DNA of 64,000 nt, taken from the NCBI RefSeq assembly GCF_000160775.2, contig NZ_CM001024.1:1489712-1553711 (forward strand), in the 5' to 3' direction. Every line of letters begins with the position of its first letter. Positions within the stretch are counted from its first letter, which is position 1. The notes beneath the pieces are model-generated. The model saw only the letters and a list, made by a program, of their open reading frames with translations. It did not search any database and was not told where the DNA came from. Origin of the DNA: Aeromicrobium marinum DSM 15272 (GTDB lineage Bacteria > Actinomycetota > Actinomycetes > Propionibacteriales > Nocardioidaceae). Positions 41,718 to 51,115 of the stretch are shown here, in pieces. Position numbers and translations under genes: made by a program.

Positions 41718-43220
41718 ATGCCCACCGCCTCATCCACGTCCGCGCACCGCGCCCCCCGGGCCGGGTCGACGACCCCCCTCCCCCCGGTCACCCTCAGCAC
41801 CGCCAAGCCCGAGACGGCCAAGGCCGACGTACTGGTGCTGGGCATCCGGGGGGACGACGACCGGCAGGGCTTCGCCGACGTGCTGGAGACCATGGGCTTC
41901 ACCGGCGAGACCGACCAGGTCGTCAGCTTTCCCGCCGGGGACCTGGCCACGGCCGCGGTCGTCGTCGCCGTGGCGCTGCCGGCCGAGCCCACCGCGGCGC
42001 AGCTGCGAGCAGCGGCCGCCCGCGGGATCAGGGCCGCTCGCCGCGGCTCGGTCGCCGTGGCGCTGCACCCGGCCGGTGTCGACGAGGCCGTCGCGATCGC
42101 CGAGGGCGTCCGGCTCGGTTGCTACCGGTTCGAGGCCTACCGCACCCGCGCGGCGGATGCGGCCGAGAAGCCGAGGGTCACCTCCGCCGTCGTCCTGACG
42201 CCGTTCGCGCGGCAGAGCAGCGCCCAGCGCGCGCTCGAGGACGCCCTGATGGTGACCGAGTCCGTGGCCCGGGCCCGGGACTGGACCAACACGCCGCCCG
42301 GCGACCTGCGGCCCGCCGACTTCGCCGAGTCGATCACCGAGTTCGCCGGCGACCACGTCAAGGTGGCGGTGTGGGACGAGAAGCGTCTGGCCAAGGAGCG
42401 GTGCGGCGGCATCCTGGGCGTCGGACGGGGATCGGATGCTCCACCGCGCCTGGTGACGCTGTCGTACGAGCCCAAGGACGCGACCGGCCACCTGGCCCTG
42501 GTGGGCAAGGGGATCACGTTCGACTCCGGGGGCCTGTCCATCAAGACCGGCGCCGGGATGGCGACGATGAAGATCGACATGTCGGGTGCGGCCTCGGTCG
42601 TCGCCGCGACCGTCGCCATCGCCCGGTTGGGTCTGCCCCTGAGGGTCACGGCGTACGCCTGCCTGGCCGAGAACATGCCGAGCGGCTCCGCCACCCGCCC
42701 CGGTGACGTCCTCACGATCCGCAACGGCACCACGATCGAGGTCCTGAACACCGACGCCGAGGGTCGGATCGTCCTGGCCGACGGGCTGAGTCTGGCCGCC
42801 GAGACCGGGCCCGACCACATCGTCGACGTCGCCACCTTGACCGGTGCGTGCGTGGTGGCCCTCGGCCAGCGGACCGCCGGCGTGCTCGGCAACGACGACG
42901 CGCTCACCGACGCCGTCCTGCTCGCCGCGCGGAACGCCGGCGAGCCGATGTGGCCGCTGCCCATCGCCGAGGAGATGCGGGCCACGGTGCGGTCGTCGTC
43001 GATCGCCGACCTGCGGCAGCACAACCCCAAGCCGTCCGGCGGGACCCTGTTCGCCGCGGCCTTCCTGCGCGAGTTCGTCGGCGACACCTCCTGGGCGCAC
43101 CTCGACATCGCGGGACCGTCGTTCAACGAGGGGTCCGCGTACGACGAGATCCCCGTCGGCGGGACCGGATTCTCGGTGCGGACCCTCGTGCGGCTCGCCG
43201 CACACCTCGCGGAGCGGTGA
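41718..43220 (+). CDS. pepA: Leucyl aminopeptidase (M17 family)
   Basis: 500 residues, two-metal aminopeptidase releasing N-terminal residues. The catalytic domain shows [18 protein letters not shown] (metal Asp and Lys), [10 protein letters not shown], the M17 signature [14 protein letters not shown] with the metal ligands, and WPLPIAEE. An N-terminal macro-like domain (about residues 30-150) is less conserved, as usual. ATG at 41718 is 7 bases after TACAGT. The stop overlaps the ASCH gene (GTGA). Confidence 0.95.
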   Translation: MPTASSTSAHRAPRAGSTTPLPPVTLSTAKPETAKADVLVLGIRGDDDRQGFADVLETMGFTGETDQVVSFPAGDLATAAVVVAVALPAEPTAAQLRAAAARGIRAARRGSVAVALHPAGVDEAVAIAEGVRLGCYRFEAYRTRAADAAEKPRVTSAVVLTPFARQSSAQRALEDALMVTESVARARDWTNTPPGDLRPADFAESITEFAGDHVKVAVWDEKRLAKERCGGILGVGRGSDAPPRLVTLSYEPKDATGHLALVGKGITFDSGGLSIKTGAGMATMKIDMSGAASVVAATVAIARLGLPLRVTAYACLAENMPSGSATRPGDVLTIRNGTTIEVLNTDAEGRIVLADGLSLAAETGPDHIVDVATLTGACVVALGQRTAGVLGNDDALTDAVLLAARNAGEPMWPLPIAEEMRATVRSSSIADLRQHNPKPSGGTLFAAAFLREFVGDTSWAHLDIAGPSFNEGSAYDEIPVGGTGFSVRTLVRLAAHLAER

Positions 43221-43675
43221 CACCGGACTCGGACTCCGCCGCGGTGCTGTGGTCGGCCTACACCGCGGCCCACCCCGAGCACGCCGGCGACCTGCCGGTC
43301 GTGGAGTGCTTCGGTGACTCCCCCGCCCTGGCGGACGAGCTCCTGGCGCTCGTCGTCGAGGGCCGCAAGCGGGCCACGGCGGGCACGGTGGAACACGACG
43401 GCGACGCGGTGGTGCAGGGCGGGCACTGGATCGTCACCGACGGCGCGGGGACGGCTCAGGCCGTGCTGCGCACGACCGAGGTCCGGCACGGCCCGCTCGT
43501 CAGCGTCGACGAGGCGTTCGCGTGGGACGAGGGTGAGGGTGACCGGTCGCGGGACGACTGGCTGCGCGGCCACCGCGCCTACTTCCGCCGGACCCTCGGA
43601 CGCGACGACGTCGACGACCTCCCCACGGTCTTCGAACGCTTCACCGTCGTCTGGCCGCCCGGGATAGCCGACTGA
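43217..43675 (+). CDS. ASCH domain protein
   Basis: 152 residues; the ASCH (PUA-like) fold is seen in LALVVEGRKRATAGTVEHDGD, WIVTDGAGTAQAVLRTTEV and FAWDEGEGDRSRDDWLRGHRAYF. Such proteins bind RNA or nucleotides; some are nucleases or amidohydrolases of modified nucleosides. GTG overlaps the pepA stop. The neighbour on the other strand ends 16 bases later. Confidence 0.9.
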   Translation: MTPDSDSAAVLWSAYTAAHPEHAGDLPVVECFGDSPALADELLALVVEGRKRATAGTVEHDGDAVVQGGHWIVTDGAGTAQAVLRTTEVRHGPLVSVDEAFAWDEGEGDRSRDDWLRGHRAYFRRTLGRDDVDDLPTVFERFTVVWPPGIAD

Positions 43676-43691
43676 CGGCGGACCTGCCGGC

Positions 43692-44276
43692 TCAGTCGGT
43701 GAGGTCGAGCGTGCGCGCGGCGTCCTCCACCTTGTCCCACATCGAACGGTCGCCTCCGCGACGGTCCGGGTGGGCCTTGCCGCGGGCCTGACGCAGCAAC
43801 GTCACCAGGTCGTCGCGGTCGTGGGCGTCGGGCAGCGGATCGGCCCCGGCGATCATCTCCAGGGTCATGACGGCCGCCGACTGCCGCGGGTCGAGCCGTG
43901 CCGCCGGGGCGGGGTTGGCGACGGGGCGCGAGCCACCCGCCTGCGGCCCACCGCGGCGCTGGCGCTGGTCGAACTCGCGCATCCGCTGCGGGATGCCGAC
44001 CCGGTTGGTGTCGTAGACCGGGATCTTCTCCTTGCGGGCGAAATCGGCGGCAGCCTGGGCCGAGGCGATCCGTCGCCGGGTCCACTCCCCGTCACCGGCC
44101 ACGAGCAGCAGGGTCGTCTGCGTGACCGACGTGGCGGGCTCGACGAACGCCTCGACTCCCGCGCGGCTGGCGATGAACTCCCGCAGGTGGTCCAGATCGG
44201 CACGGTTGGCGTGCCGGTCCGACACGGCGGCTCCTCCGGCCGTGCGTGTGGCCCTGCGGCGACTCCACCAATTCAT
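43692..44276 (-). CDS. Conserved protein with a J-domain-like C-terminus
   Basis: 194 residues. N-terminal basic start (MNWWSRRRATRTA), a middle domain with TLLLVAGDGEWTRRRIASAQ and KEKIPVYDTNRVGIPQRMREF (common in actinobacterial homologues, unknown function) and a C-terminus LVTLLRQARGKAHPDRRGG, whose HPD followed by Gly-Gly-Asp and an amphipathic helix looks like helices II-III of a J domain. It may recruit Hsp70 (DnaK). ATG at 44276 fits the conserved start. It sits next to lpdA on the other strand. Confidence 0.8.
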   Translation of the reverse strand: MNWWSRRRATRTAGGAAVSDRHANRADLDHLREFIASRAGVEAFVEPATSVTQTTLLLVAGDGEWTRRRIASAQAAADFARKEKIPVYDTNRVGIPQRMREFDQRQRRGGPQAGGSRPVANPAPAARLDPRQSAAVMTLEMIAGADPLPDAHDRDDLVTLLRQARGKAHPDRRGGDRSMWDKVEDAARTLDLTD

Positions 44277-44397
44277 GCGCCCAGTGTGCCCGATGGCCTC
44301 ACACCCCGCTGGCACCCGGCTCGACACGAGTGACAAGATGGAAAGAGGGCACCGCTGCGGGTGCCGACGTCGGCTAGCAATCAGGTGTGGAGGAATC

Positions 44398-45801
44398 GTG
44401 GCGGAAGCCCCGAACGGCCCAGGTACGTACGACATCGTGATCCTCGGCGGCGGGAGCGGCGGCTACGCCTGCGCCCTGCGCGCGGTGCAGCTGGGCAAGA
44501 GCGTCGCGCTGGTCGAGAAGGGCAAGCTGGGCGGCACGTGCCTGCACACCGGCTGCATCCCCACCAAGGCGTTGCTGCACTCCGCCGAGATCGCCGACAA
44601 CGCCCGCGAGAGCGAGAGCTACGGCGTCAGGGCCTCCCTCGAGGGAATCGACATGGCCGGGGTCAACGCCTACAAGGACGGCATCGTCGAGCGGCTCTAC
44701 AAGGGTCTGCAGGGTCTGATCAAGTCCGGCGGCATCACGGTCGTCGAGGGCGAGGGCAGGCTCGTCGAGACCACGAAGGGCGGCGGCGGCACCGTCGAGG
44801 TGAACGGCGAGCGGTACACCGGCACGAACGTCGTGCTGGCCACCGGCTCGGTCTCCCGCACCCTGGGCCTGGACATCGGCGGCCGCATCGTCACCAGCTC
44901 CGAGGCGCTCACCATGAGCGAGGTGCCCGAGAAGGTCGTCATCATCGGCGGCAGCGTCATCGGGGTGGAGTTCGCCAGCGTCTGGAAGTCCTTCGGCGCC
45001 GACGTCACCATCATCGAGGGCCTGCCCAGCCTCGTGCCGCTGGAGGACCCCTCGCTGTCCAAGCAGCTGGAGCGGGCGTTCCGCAAGCGCAAGATCAACT
45101 TCAAGACCGGCGTGAAGTTCGAGTCGGTCAAGCAGACCGACACCGGCGTCACCGTCACGCTCGAGAACGGCGACACGATCGACACCGACCTGGTGCTCGT
45201 GGCCGTCGGCCGCGGCCCCAACTCCGCCGGCATGGGCTACGAGGAGGCCGGCGTCACCGTCGACCGCGGCTGGGTCCCGACCGACGAGCGTCTGCGCACC
45301 AACGTCGACGGCATCTTCGCCGTCGGTGACCTGGTGCCGGGCCTGCAACTGGCGCACCGCGGCTTCGCCCACGGCATCTTCGTGGCCGAGGAGATCGCCG
45401 GGCTCAAGCCCCAGCCGGTCATCGACTCCGGCATCCCCCGCGTCACGTACTGCGAGCCCGAGATCGCCTCGGTCGGGATCACCGAGCCGCAGGCCAAGGA
45501 GAAGTACGGCGACGACGGCGTCGAGGTCGTGGAGTACAACCTCGGCGGCAACGGCAAGTCCCAGATCCTCGGCACCGCCGGCAGCATCAAGCTCGTGCGG
45601 GAGAAGGACGGCCCCATCGTCGGTGTCCACATGATCGGCTCGCGCTACGGCGAGCAGGTCGGCGAAGCCTCGCTGATCGTCAACTGGGAGGCCTACCCCG
45701 AGGACGTCGCCCAGCTCCTGCACGCCCACCCCACCCAGAACGAGGCCCTCGGCGAGGCCGCCCTCGCGCTGGCCGGCAAGCCCCTGCACTCCCACGCCTG
45801 A
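44398..45801 (+). CDS. lpdA: Dihydrolipoyl dehydrogenase (E3)
   Basis: 467 residues. FAD-binding IVILGGGSGGYACALRA, the redox disulfide GGTCLHTGCIPTKA (C-x4-C), NAD-binding VVIIGGSVIGVEFASVW, FAVGDLVPGLQLAHRGF and the dimer-interface HAHPTQNEALGEA with its His/Glu pair. It reoxidises dihydrolipoamide in the ketoacid dehydrogenase complexes and glycine cleavage. GTG at 44398 has a good Shine-Dalgarno (GGAGG). sucB follows 39 bases later, one transcription unit. Confidence 0.97.
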   Translation: MAEAPNGPGTYDIVILGGGSGGYACALRAVQLGKSVALVEKGKLGGTCLHTGCIPTKALLHSAEIADNARESESYGVRASLEGIDMAGVNAYKDGIVERLYKGLQGLIKSGGITVVEGEGRLVETTKGGGGTVEVNGERYTGTNVVLATGSVSRTLGLDIGGRIVTSSEALTMSEVPEKVVIIGGSVIGVEFASVWKSFGADVTIIEGLPSLVPLEDPSLSKQLERAFRKRKINFKTGVKFESVKQTDTGVTVTLENGDTIDTDLVLVAVGRGPNSAGMGYEEAGVTVDRGWVPTDERLRTNVDGIFAVGDLVPGLQLAHRGFAHGIFVAEEIAGLKPQPVIDSGIPRVTYCEPEIASVGITEPQAKEKYGDDGVEVVEYNLGGNGKSQILGTAGSIKLVREKDGPIVGVHMIGSRYGEQVGEASLIVNWEAYPEDVAQLLHAHPTQNEALGEAALALAGKPLHSHA

Positions 45802-45840
45802 GCACTCCCACGCCTGAGACACCGACCTCCAGAGGACATC

Positions 45841-47604
45841 ATGGCCACGACCGTCACCCTTCCCGCTCTCGGCGAGTCCGTCACCGAGGGCACCGTCACC
45901 CAGTGGCTCAAGGCCGTCGGCGACACCGTCGCCGTCGACGAGCCGCTGCTGGAGATCTCGACCGACAAGGTCGACACCGAGATCCCCTCGCCGGTCGCCG
46001 GCGTGCTGCTGGAGATCAAGGCCGAGGAGGACGAGACGGTCGAGGTCGGCGCCGTGCTGGCCGTGATCGGTGAGGAGGGCGAGGAGGCGTCCGACGACGC
46101 CCCGGCCACCGAGGCGCCGGCTCCCGAGGAGCCCGCCGAGCCGCAGGAGGCCGACGTCGAGGAGGCCGAGGAGACCGAACCCGAGCCGGCTGCACAGGAC
46201 GAGGAGCCCGAGCCGGAGGAGCAGGAAGCACCGGCCGCCGAGACGTCCGAGCCGTCCGGCGGGGGCGAGGGCACGGCCGTCACCCTGCCGGCCCTGGGCG
46301 AGTCCGTCACCGAGGGCACCGTCACCCAGTGGCTCAAGGCCGTGGGCGACGAGGTCGCGGTCGACGAGCCGCTGCTGGAGATCTCGACCGACAAGGTCGA
46401 CACCGAGATCCCCTCCCCCGTCGCCGGCACCCTGCTGGAGATCAAGGTCGCCGAGGACGAGACCGTCGAGGTCGGCGCCGAGCTGGCCGTGATCGGCACC
46501 GCCGGTTCGGCCCCTGCCGACCCGCCGCCGGCCCCCCCGAAGGAGGAGCCTGCCTCGAAGGCCGAGCCCGAGAAGGCGGAGCCCGAGCCGCAGAAGCAGC
46601 CGGAGCCGGAGCCGCAGAAGCAGCCCGAGAAGGCTCCTGAGCCCGCAGCGAAGACCCCTGACGCCGGCGACGACGACGACGACGAGACCTCGTACGTCAC
46701 GCCGATCGTGCGCAAGCTCGCGAAGCAGCACGACGTCGACCTCTCCACCGTCACCGGGACCGGCGTCGGTGGGCGCATCCGCAAGTCGGACGTGCTGGAG
46801 GCCGCCGAGAAGAGCAAGGCGCCTGCCGCGAGCTCCGCACCTGACCAGCCGTCGGCGCCGGCCTCGGCCGACCCCTCCCCGCTGCGCGGCAAGACCGAGA
46901 AGATCACGCGGCTGCGGCGCACGATCGCGACCCGGATGGTGGAGTCGCTGCAGTCGTCGGCGCAGCTGACGCAGGTGCACGAGGTCGACGTCACCGAGAT
47001 CGCCCGCCTGCGAGCCCGGCACAAGGACGCCTTCGCCGAGCGGGAGGGTGTCAAGCTCACCTTCCTGCCGTTCTTCGCGAAGGCCGCCGTCGAGGCCCTC
47101 AAGGCCTACCCGCAGCTCAACTCCGCCCTCGACCTCGAGGCCGGCACCGTCACCTACCCCGACGGCGAGCACCTGTCGATCGCGGTCGACACCGAGCGGG
47201 GACTGCTGGCCCCCACGATCCGCGACGCCGGAGACCTGTCCATCGCCGGCCTGGCCCGCAAGATCGCCGACGTGGCCGAGCGGACCCGCACGAACAAGAT
47301 CACCCCGGACGAGCTGTCCGGCGGCACCTTCTCGATCACCAACCTCGGCAGCAACGGCGCCCTGTTCGACACCCCGATCATCAACCAGCCGCAGGCGGCG
47401 ATCCTGGGGGTCGGCACCGTCGTCAAGCGACCCGTGGTCATCAGCGACCCGGCCGGTGGCGACAGCATCGCCGTGCGCAGCATGGTCTACCTGGCGCTGA
47501 CGTACGACCACCGGATCGTCGACGGGGCCGACGCAGGCCGCTTCCTCACCGCGGTCAAGTCGCGTCTGCAGGGCGGGTCGTTCGAGTCCGAGCTGGGGTC
47601 CTGA
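45841..47604 (+). CDS. sucB: Dihydrolipoamide acyltransferase (E2) of a 2-oxoacid dehydrogenase complex
   Basis: 587 residues. Two lipoyl domains (about 5-77 and 147-219) with lipoyl lysines in [12 protein letters not shown] (K43, K185), a Glu/Pro/Ala linker each, a peripheral subunit-binding domain (about 290-325, [15 protein letters not shown]) and the catalytic domain with [16 protein letters not shown] (His and Asp). Most similar to the SucB/DlaT class in mycobacteria; specificity for pyruvate or 2-oxoglutarate cannot be fixed. The two lipoyl domains are almost the same sequence (68 of 73 residues). Confidence 0.94.
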   Translation: MATTVTLPALGESVTEGTVTQWLKAVGDTVAVDEPLLEISTDKVDTEIPSPVAGVLLEIKAEEDETVEVGAVLAVIGEEGEEASDDAPATEAPAPEEPAEPQEADVEEAEETEPEPAAQDEEPEPEEQEAPAAETSEPSGGGEGTAVTLPALGESVTEGTVTQWLKAVGDEVAVDEPLLEISTDKVDTEIPSPVAGTLLEIKVAEDETVEVGAELAVIGTAGSAPADPPPAPPKEEPASKAEPEKAEPEPQKQPEPEPQKQPEKAPEPAAKTPDAGDDDDDETSYVTPIVRKLAKQHDVDLSTVTGTGVGGRIRKSDVLEAAEKSKAPAASSAPDQPSAPASADPSPLRGKTEKITRLRRTIATRMVESLQSSAQLTQVHEVDVTEIARLRARHKDAFAEREGVKLTFLPFFAKAAVEALKAYPQLNSALDLEAGTVTYPDGEHLSIAVDTERGLLAPTIRDAGDLSIAGLARKIADVAERTRTNKITPDELSGGTFSITNLGSNGALFDTPIINQPQAAILGVGTVVKRPVVISDPAGGDSIAVRSMVYLALTYDHRIVDGADAGRFLTAVKSRLQGGSFESELGS

Positions 47605-47608
47605 GCAC

Positions 47609-48514
47609 GTGACCGACCAGCCGTTGCGCGTCGTCATCGGAGGAGCCTCCGGGTTCCTCGGCACCGCTCTGGTGGAGGAGTTCCGCAGCCGCGGGCACGC
47701 CGTCACCCGCCTGGTGCGGTCGCAGGTTCCGGCCGGCGACGCGTCGGTCTGGGATCCCGCCGCCGGCAAGGTCGACCAGCGGATCATCGACGACGCCGAC
47801 GTCGTGGTGAACCTGTCCGGGTCCTCCATCCAGAAGTGGCCCCGCACCAAGGGTCGTGAGAAGGAGATCCTCGACTCCCGGATCGGTGCCACGCGGACCC
47901 TCGCCACGGCCGTGGCCCGGTCCCGCACTCCCGCGGTCCTGCTGTCGGGGTCGGGCATGTCGTACTACGGCGTGGATCGTGGCGACGAGCGGCTCGACGA
48001 GTCGGCCTCGCCGGGACCGGGGTTCCTGCCCGAGGTCACCCACGCATGGGAGGCGGCGGCCGCTCCGGCGGTCGAGGCCGGCGCCCGTGTCTGCTACCTG
48101 CGGACGTCGATCGTGCTCGACGAGTCCGGCGGGGCGCTGAAGCTGATGGCGATCCCGTTCCGGCGGTACGGCGGCGCCAAGCTGGGCTCGGGCGAGCAGT
48201 ACTTCTCGAACATCTCCCGCACCGACTGGGTCCGGGCGGTGGCCCACCTGGCCGAGACCGACAGCGTGTCCGGGCCGGTCAACCTGGCCACGGCCGCACC
48301 GGTCACCAACGCGGAGTTCACCCGTGCGCTGGCCGACGCCGTCGGCACGAAGGCGTTCCTGACGGCCCCGGCCTTCGTGCTGCGGGCGGCGCTCGGCGGC
48401 CTGGCCGACGACCTCCTCGGTTCGTTGCGGCTGGAACCGGCCGCGCTCGCGCAGTCGGGCTTCCGCTTCAGTGCCCCCGACATCGAGTCGACCCTGGCCC
48501 AGGCCCTGACGTAG
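47609..48514 (+). CDS. Epimerase/SDR family protein (TIGR01777/YfcH-like)
   Basis: 301 residues. Rossmann start VVIGGASGFLGTALVEEF and VVNLSGSSIQKW, then RIGATRTLATAV, SGSGMSYYGVDRGDERLDESA and the conserved TDWVRAVAHL. These extended-SDR-like proteins (YfcH/SulA-type) have unknown substrate. It lies 4 bases after sucB and is the counterpart of mycobacterial Rv2216, so lpdA-sucB-this gene is likely one operon. GTG start. Confidence 0.9.
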   Translation: MTDQPLRVVIGGASGFLGTALVEEFRSRGHAVTRLVRSQVPAGDASVWDPAAGKVDQRIIDDADVVVNLSGSSIQKWPRTKGREKEILDSRIGATRTLATAVARSRTPAVLLSGSGMSYYGVDRGDERLDESASPGPGFLPEVTHAWEAAAAPAVEAGARVCYLRTSIVLDESGGALKLMAIPFRRYGGAKLGSGEQYFSNISRTDWVRAVAHLAETDSVSGPVNLATAAPVTNAEFTRALADAVGTKAFLTAPAFVLRAALGGLADDLLGSLRLEPAALAQSGFRFSAPDIESTLAQALT

Positions 48515-48529
48515 GCCCCGTCGGTCCCG

Positions 48530-48952
48530 TCAGGCGACGCCGGCGATGCGCCAGCGCCCGTCCACCTGCTCCAGGTCGATCGTGCGGCGCGACGGCAGGT
48601 CACGCGGCAGCCGGACGGCTGTCCCGTCGTCCCCGCGCACCCGGGTGGGGCCCAGTCGGTCGACGACGTCGAGCCGGGCGGACGTGTCGTCGCTGGTCAG
48701 CACGACGCACCCCAGCAGCGCCATGGACGACCCCCTCAGCAGCCAGCCGCGATCGCGGTACTGCTCGAGCAGTGTCAGGTCGGCCGCCGCTGCCCGGGGA
48801 TCGGCGTAGACCCGGGTGAGGGCCGCCGGGTCGGTGGACACGAGCGCGCGGGTGCGCTCGAGGTCCAGCGCCACCAGCTCGGTGCAGGGTGGCCCTCCGA
48901 CAGCGGCGGATACCAGCGACACGATCCACGCGGCGATCCCCCAGACGTCCAT
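48530..48952 (-). CDS. Hypothetical protein with an N-terminal hydrophobic helix
   Basis: 140 residues: MDVWGIAAWIVSLVSAAVGG is hydrophobic (signal or anchor), the rest is soluble, with TELVALDLERTRALV, DPRAAAADLTLLEQYRDRGW and DLEQVDGRWRIAGVA, a layout like small secreted NTF2/SnoaL-like proteins. No family recognised with certainty. ATG 48952 fits a CACGAT hexamer 6 bases upstream, one base off the TANNNT pattern. It lies convergent with the SDR gene (15-base gap) and divergent from lipB. Confidence 0.7.
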   Translation of the reverse strand: MDVWGIAAWIVSLVSAAVGGPPCTELVALDLERTRALVSTDPAALTRVYADPRAAAADLTLLEQYRDRGWLLRGSSMALLGCVVLTSDDTSARLDVVDRLGPTRVRGDDGTAVRLPRDLPSRRTIDLEQVDGRWRIAGVA

Positions 48953-49072
48953 GCCGCCATCGTGGGGGGTCCCGATCGCCACGACCAGGGCCCCGTCCAC
49001 AGGCCCTCCGGGCTGCCCGGCAGCCGCGCCCGACGCCCCGCCCGGCGCCACCAGCGGGCGTAGGCTGGCGGC

Positions 49073-49786
49073 ATGAGCCGCGTGGAGATCCTCGACGACT
49101 GGTACGGCCCCGACGCTCTCGACTACGAGCAGGCGTGGCAGCTGCAACGCAGGATGCTGACCGACCGGGCCGACGACCGCATCGGTGACACCGTGCTGTT
49201 CCTGGAGCATCCCCCGGTGTACACCGCCGGCCGCCGCACCGAGCCGCACGAGCGTCCGCTCGACGGCACACCGGTCGTCGACGTCGACCGGGGCGGCAAG
49301 ATCACTTTCCACGGGCCGGGCCAGCTGGTCGGCTACCCGATCACCCGGCTGCCCTCGCACGTGCTGGTGGTCGACTACGTCCGGCGGGTCGAGGAGGCCC
49401 TCATCCGGGCGACGGCGGACCTCGGCGTCGCGACCGGGCGGGTCGCCGGCCGGTCAGGCGTGTGGTTGGCGGCCGGCGCGGGACGCCCGGAGCGCAAGGT
49501 CGCCGCGATCGGCATCAGGGTGTCGCGTGGCGTGACCATGCACGGGTTCAGCCTGAACGCCGACGTCGACCTCGGGTGGTACGAGCGTTTCGTGCCGTGC
49601 GGCATCGCCGACGCCGGGGTCACGACCCTCAGCGTCGAGCTGGGACGCACCGTGACGGTGCCCGAGGCTGCCGCAGCGGTGCGGCCGCACCTGCTGGAGC
49701 TGCTGGCCTGGGACGACTACACCCCGTCGCCGGACCTGGCGACCGCCGCCGCGACACCCGCGATCGGGCTCCGCACCCTCTCCTGA
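49073..49786 (+). CDS. lipB: Octanoyltransferase LipB
   Basis: 237 residues. Transfers octanoate from ACP to lipoyl domains. Motifs: [51 protein letters not shown] (catalytic Lys) and [13 protein letters not shown] (catalytic Cys). ATG at 49073 is 6 bases after TAGGCT (49061-49066). It precedes lipA in function, though an ABC/two-component insertion separates them here. Confidence 0.96.
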   Translation: MSRVEILDDWYGPDALDYEQAWQLQRRMLTDRADDRIGDTVLFLEHPPVYTAGRRTEPHERPLDGTPVVDVDRGGKITFHGPGQLVGYPITRLPSHVLVVDYVRRVEEALIRATADLGVATGRVAGRSGVWLAAGAGRPERKVAAIGIRVSRGVTMHGFSLNADVDLGWYERFVPCGIADAGVTTLSVELGRTVTVPEAAAAVRPHLLELLAWDDYTPSPDLATAAATPAIGLRTLS

Positions 49787-49793
49787 CCCGGTG

Positions 49794-49906
49794 GCGGTAG
49801 GTGAGCAACCGAACCTCCGCGGTGGCGGTAGGTGAGCAACCGAATCGAGCCCTCGAACGGTTGCTCACCCACCGCCGCACCGTGCGAGAGGTTGCTCACC
49901 CACCGC
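49794..49906. repeat. Four-copy 17-bp repeat cluster, two direct then two inverted
   Basis: Same unit as at 29049-29222: GCGGTAGGTGAGCAACC at 49794-49810 and 49825-49841 (31-bp spacing), its inverse at 49859-49875 and 49890-49906 (again 31 bp). It occupies the spacer between lipB and the convergent ABC permease. Plus copies here are perfect matches to each other. Confidence 0.92.
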
Positions 49907-49912
49907 CACGGG

Positions 49913-51115
49913 TCAGTCGGCCGACATCCTGAGGGCGTCGCGGTAGGAGATCTTGTCGCCGGTCCTCAGCAGCGTGCGCTCGTAGACCCGCGCCCCCAGC
50001 CGGATGAGCAGGACGGTGGCCACGACGGTGCCACCGACGGCCACGCCGGTCTGCCACAGCGGAACGGCCTCGGTCGCCATGCGGGCGGGCATGATCATCG
50101 ACGACACGACCGGCGCCATCGACATCACCTGCTGCACCAGGTCGTTGCCGAAGAAGAAGGCGAAGTAGGGGATGAACAGCAGCGCCTGCGCCGGTGCCGT
50201 CGTCGACTGCAGGTCCTGCTGGCGCGACGCCAACGCCCCCGCCACGGCCCACAGGCTGGCCAGTGCCATGAACCCCAGCACGAAGAACACCACGTACCAG
50301 CCGATCGCCGGTCCGAGTCGGCCGAAGTCGACGTCGAGCCCCGAGACGGCCAGCCCCACGGCTCCGGCCGCGGCGAACAGGACGACCTGACCGACCGCCA
50401 GGACGGTGTTGCCGAGGATCTTGCCCCACAGCAGCTGCCTCATCGGCACCGTCGCCGCGAGGATCTCCACGACGCGGCTCTCCTTCTCCTGCGTGACGCT
50501 GCCGGCGATCATCATGCCGGAGCCGATCGCGACGATGAAGAACAAGATGATGAACACGAACGCGGCGGCCTGACCGAGGCCGTCGTCGGTGTCGTCGGCC
50601 TCGAGCAGGCGTTGGGACACCTCGGTGCCCTGCTGCAGGGCGGTCAGGTCGACGTCCAGCGTGTCGGCGTTGCCCTGCAGGACCGCCGAGCTGGCAGCGG
50701 TCCGCAGCGGACCGTCGATCTCGGCCGGGACCCCGTCCTCGCCCACGATCTCGAACCCGTCGGCCGTGTCGAGCAGGGCCGCGTCGGCGTCACCGTCACG
50801 CACCGCCCGCTCCGCGGCCTCGGGGTCGGCGACCTCCAGCACGTCGATGCTCAGGCGGTCGTTGCCCGACCGGCCGATCTGTTCCGCGGACTCGACCACG
50901 CTGACCGCAGACGCATCGACCACCGCGACGGTGTTGTCCTGAGGACGGTCGGAGAAGTAGCCGGCGGCGATGATGCCGACGAGGACCAGCAGGACCGACA
51001 CCGCGGTCGTGATCACGAACGACTTCTGCCGGATCCTGGTGCGGACCTCGTTGTCGGCGACGATGCGCCAGGCGCCGGTCGTCCGCGCGGACGGCGCGGG
51101 GGTGGTGGTGTTCAT
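49913..51115 (-). CDS. ABC-2 type permease (NatB-like)
   Basis: 400 residues: one N-terminal helix (SFVITTAVSVLLVLVGIIAAGYF), a large extracellular domain (about residues 60-185), then five more helices starting at AAAFVFIILFFIVAIGSGMM. SVTQEKESRVVEILAATVP is the signature of NatB/ABC-2_membrane_3 exporters. With its ATPase it may export Na+, an antibiotic or a peptide; no substrate shown. ATG overlaps the ATPase stop (ATGA). Confidence 0.93.
   Translation of the reverse strand: MNTTTPAPSARTTGAWRIVADNEVRTRIRQKSFVITTAVSVLLVLVGIIAAGYFSDRPQDNTVAVVDASAVSVVESAEQIGRSGNDRLSIDVLEVADPEAAERAVRDGDADAALLDTADGFEIVGEDGVPAEIDGPLRTAASSAVLQGNADTLDVDLTALQQGTEVSQRLLEADDTDDGLGQAAAFVFIILFFIVAIGSGMMIAGSVTQEKESRVVEILAATVPMRQLLWGKILGNTVLAVGQVVLFAAAGAVGLAVSGLDVDFGRLGPAIGWYVVFFVLGFMALASLWAVAGALASRQQDLQSTTAPAQALLFIPYFAFFFGNDLVQQVMSMAPVVSSMIMPARMATEAVPLWQTGVAVGGTVVATVLLIRLGARVYERTLLRTGDKISYRDALRMSAD

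Noticed and set aside
44374-47958. A 1194-codon minus-strand open frame opposite lpdA, sucB and the SDR gene
   Set aside because: Antisense shadow: Leu/Gly/Arg/Asp repeats arise from the reverse complement of the lipoyl-domain linkers. No start site or domain.
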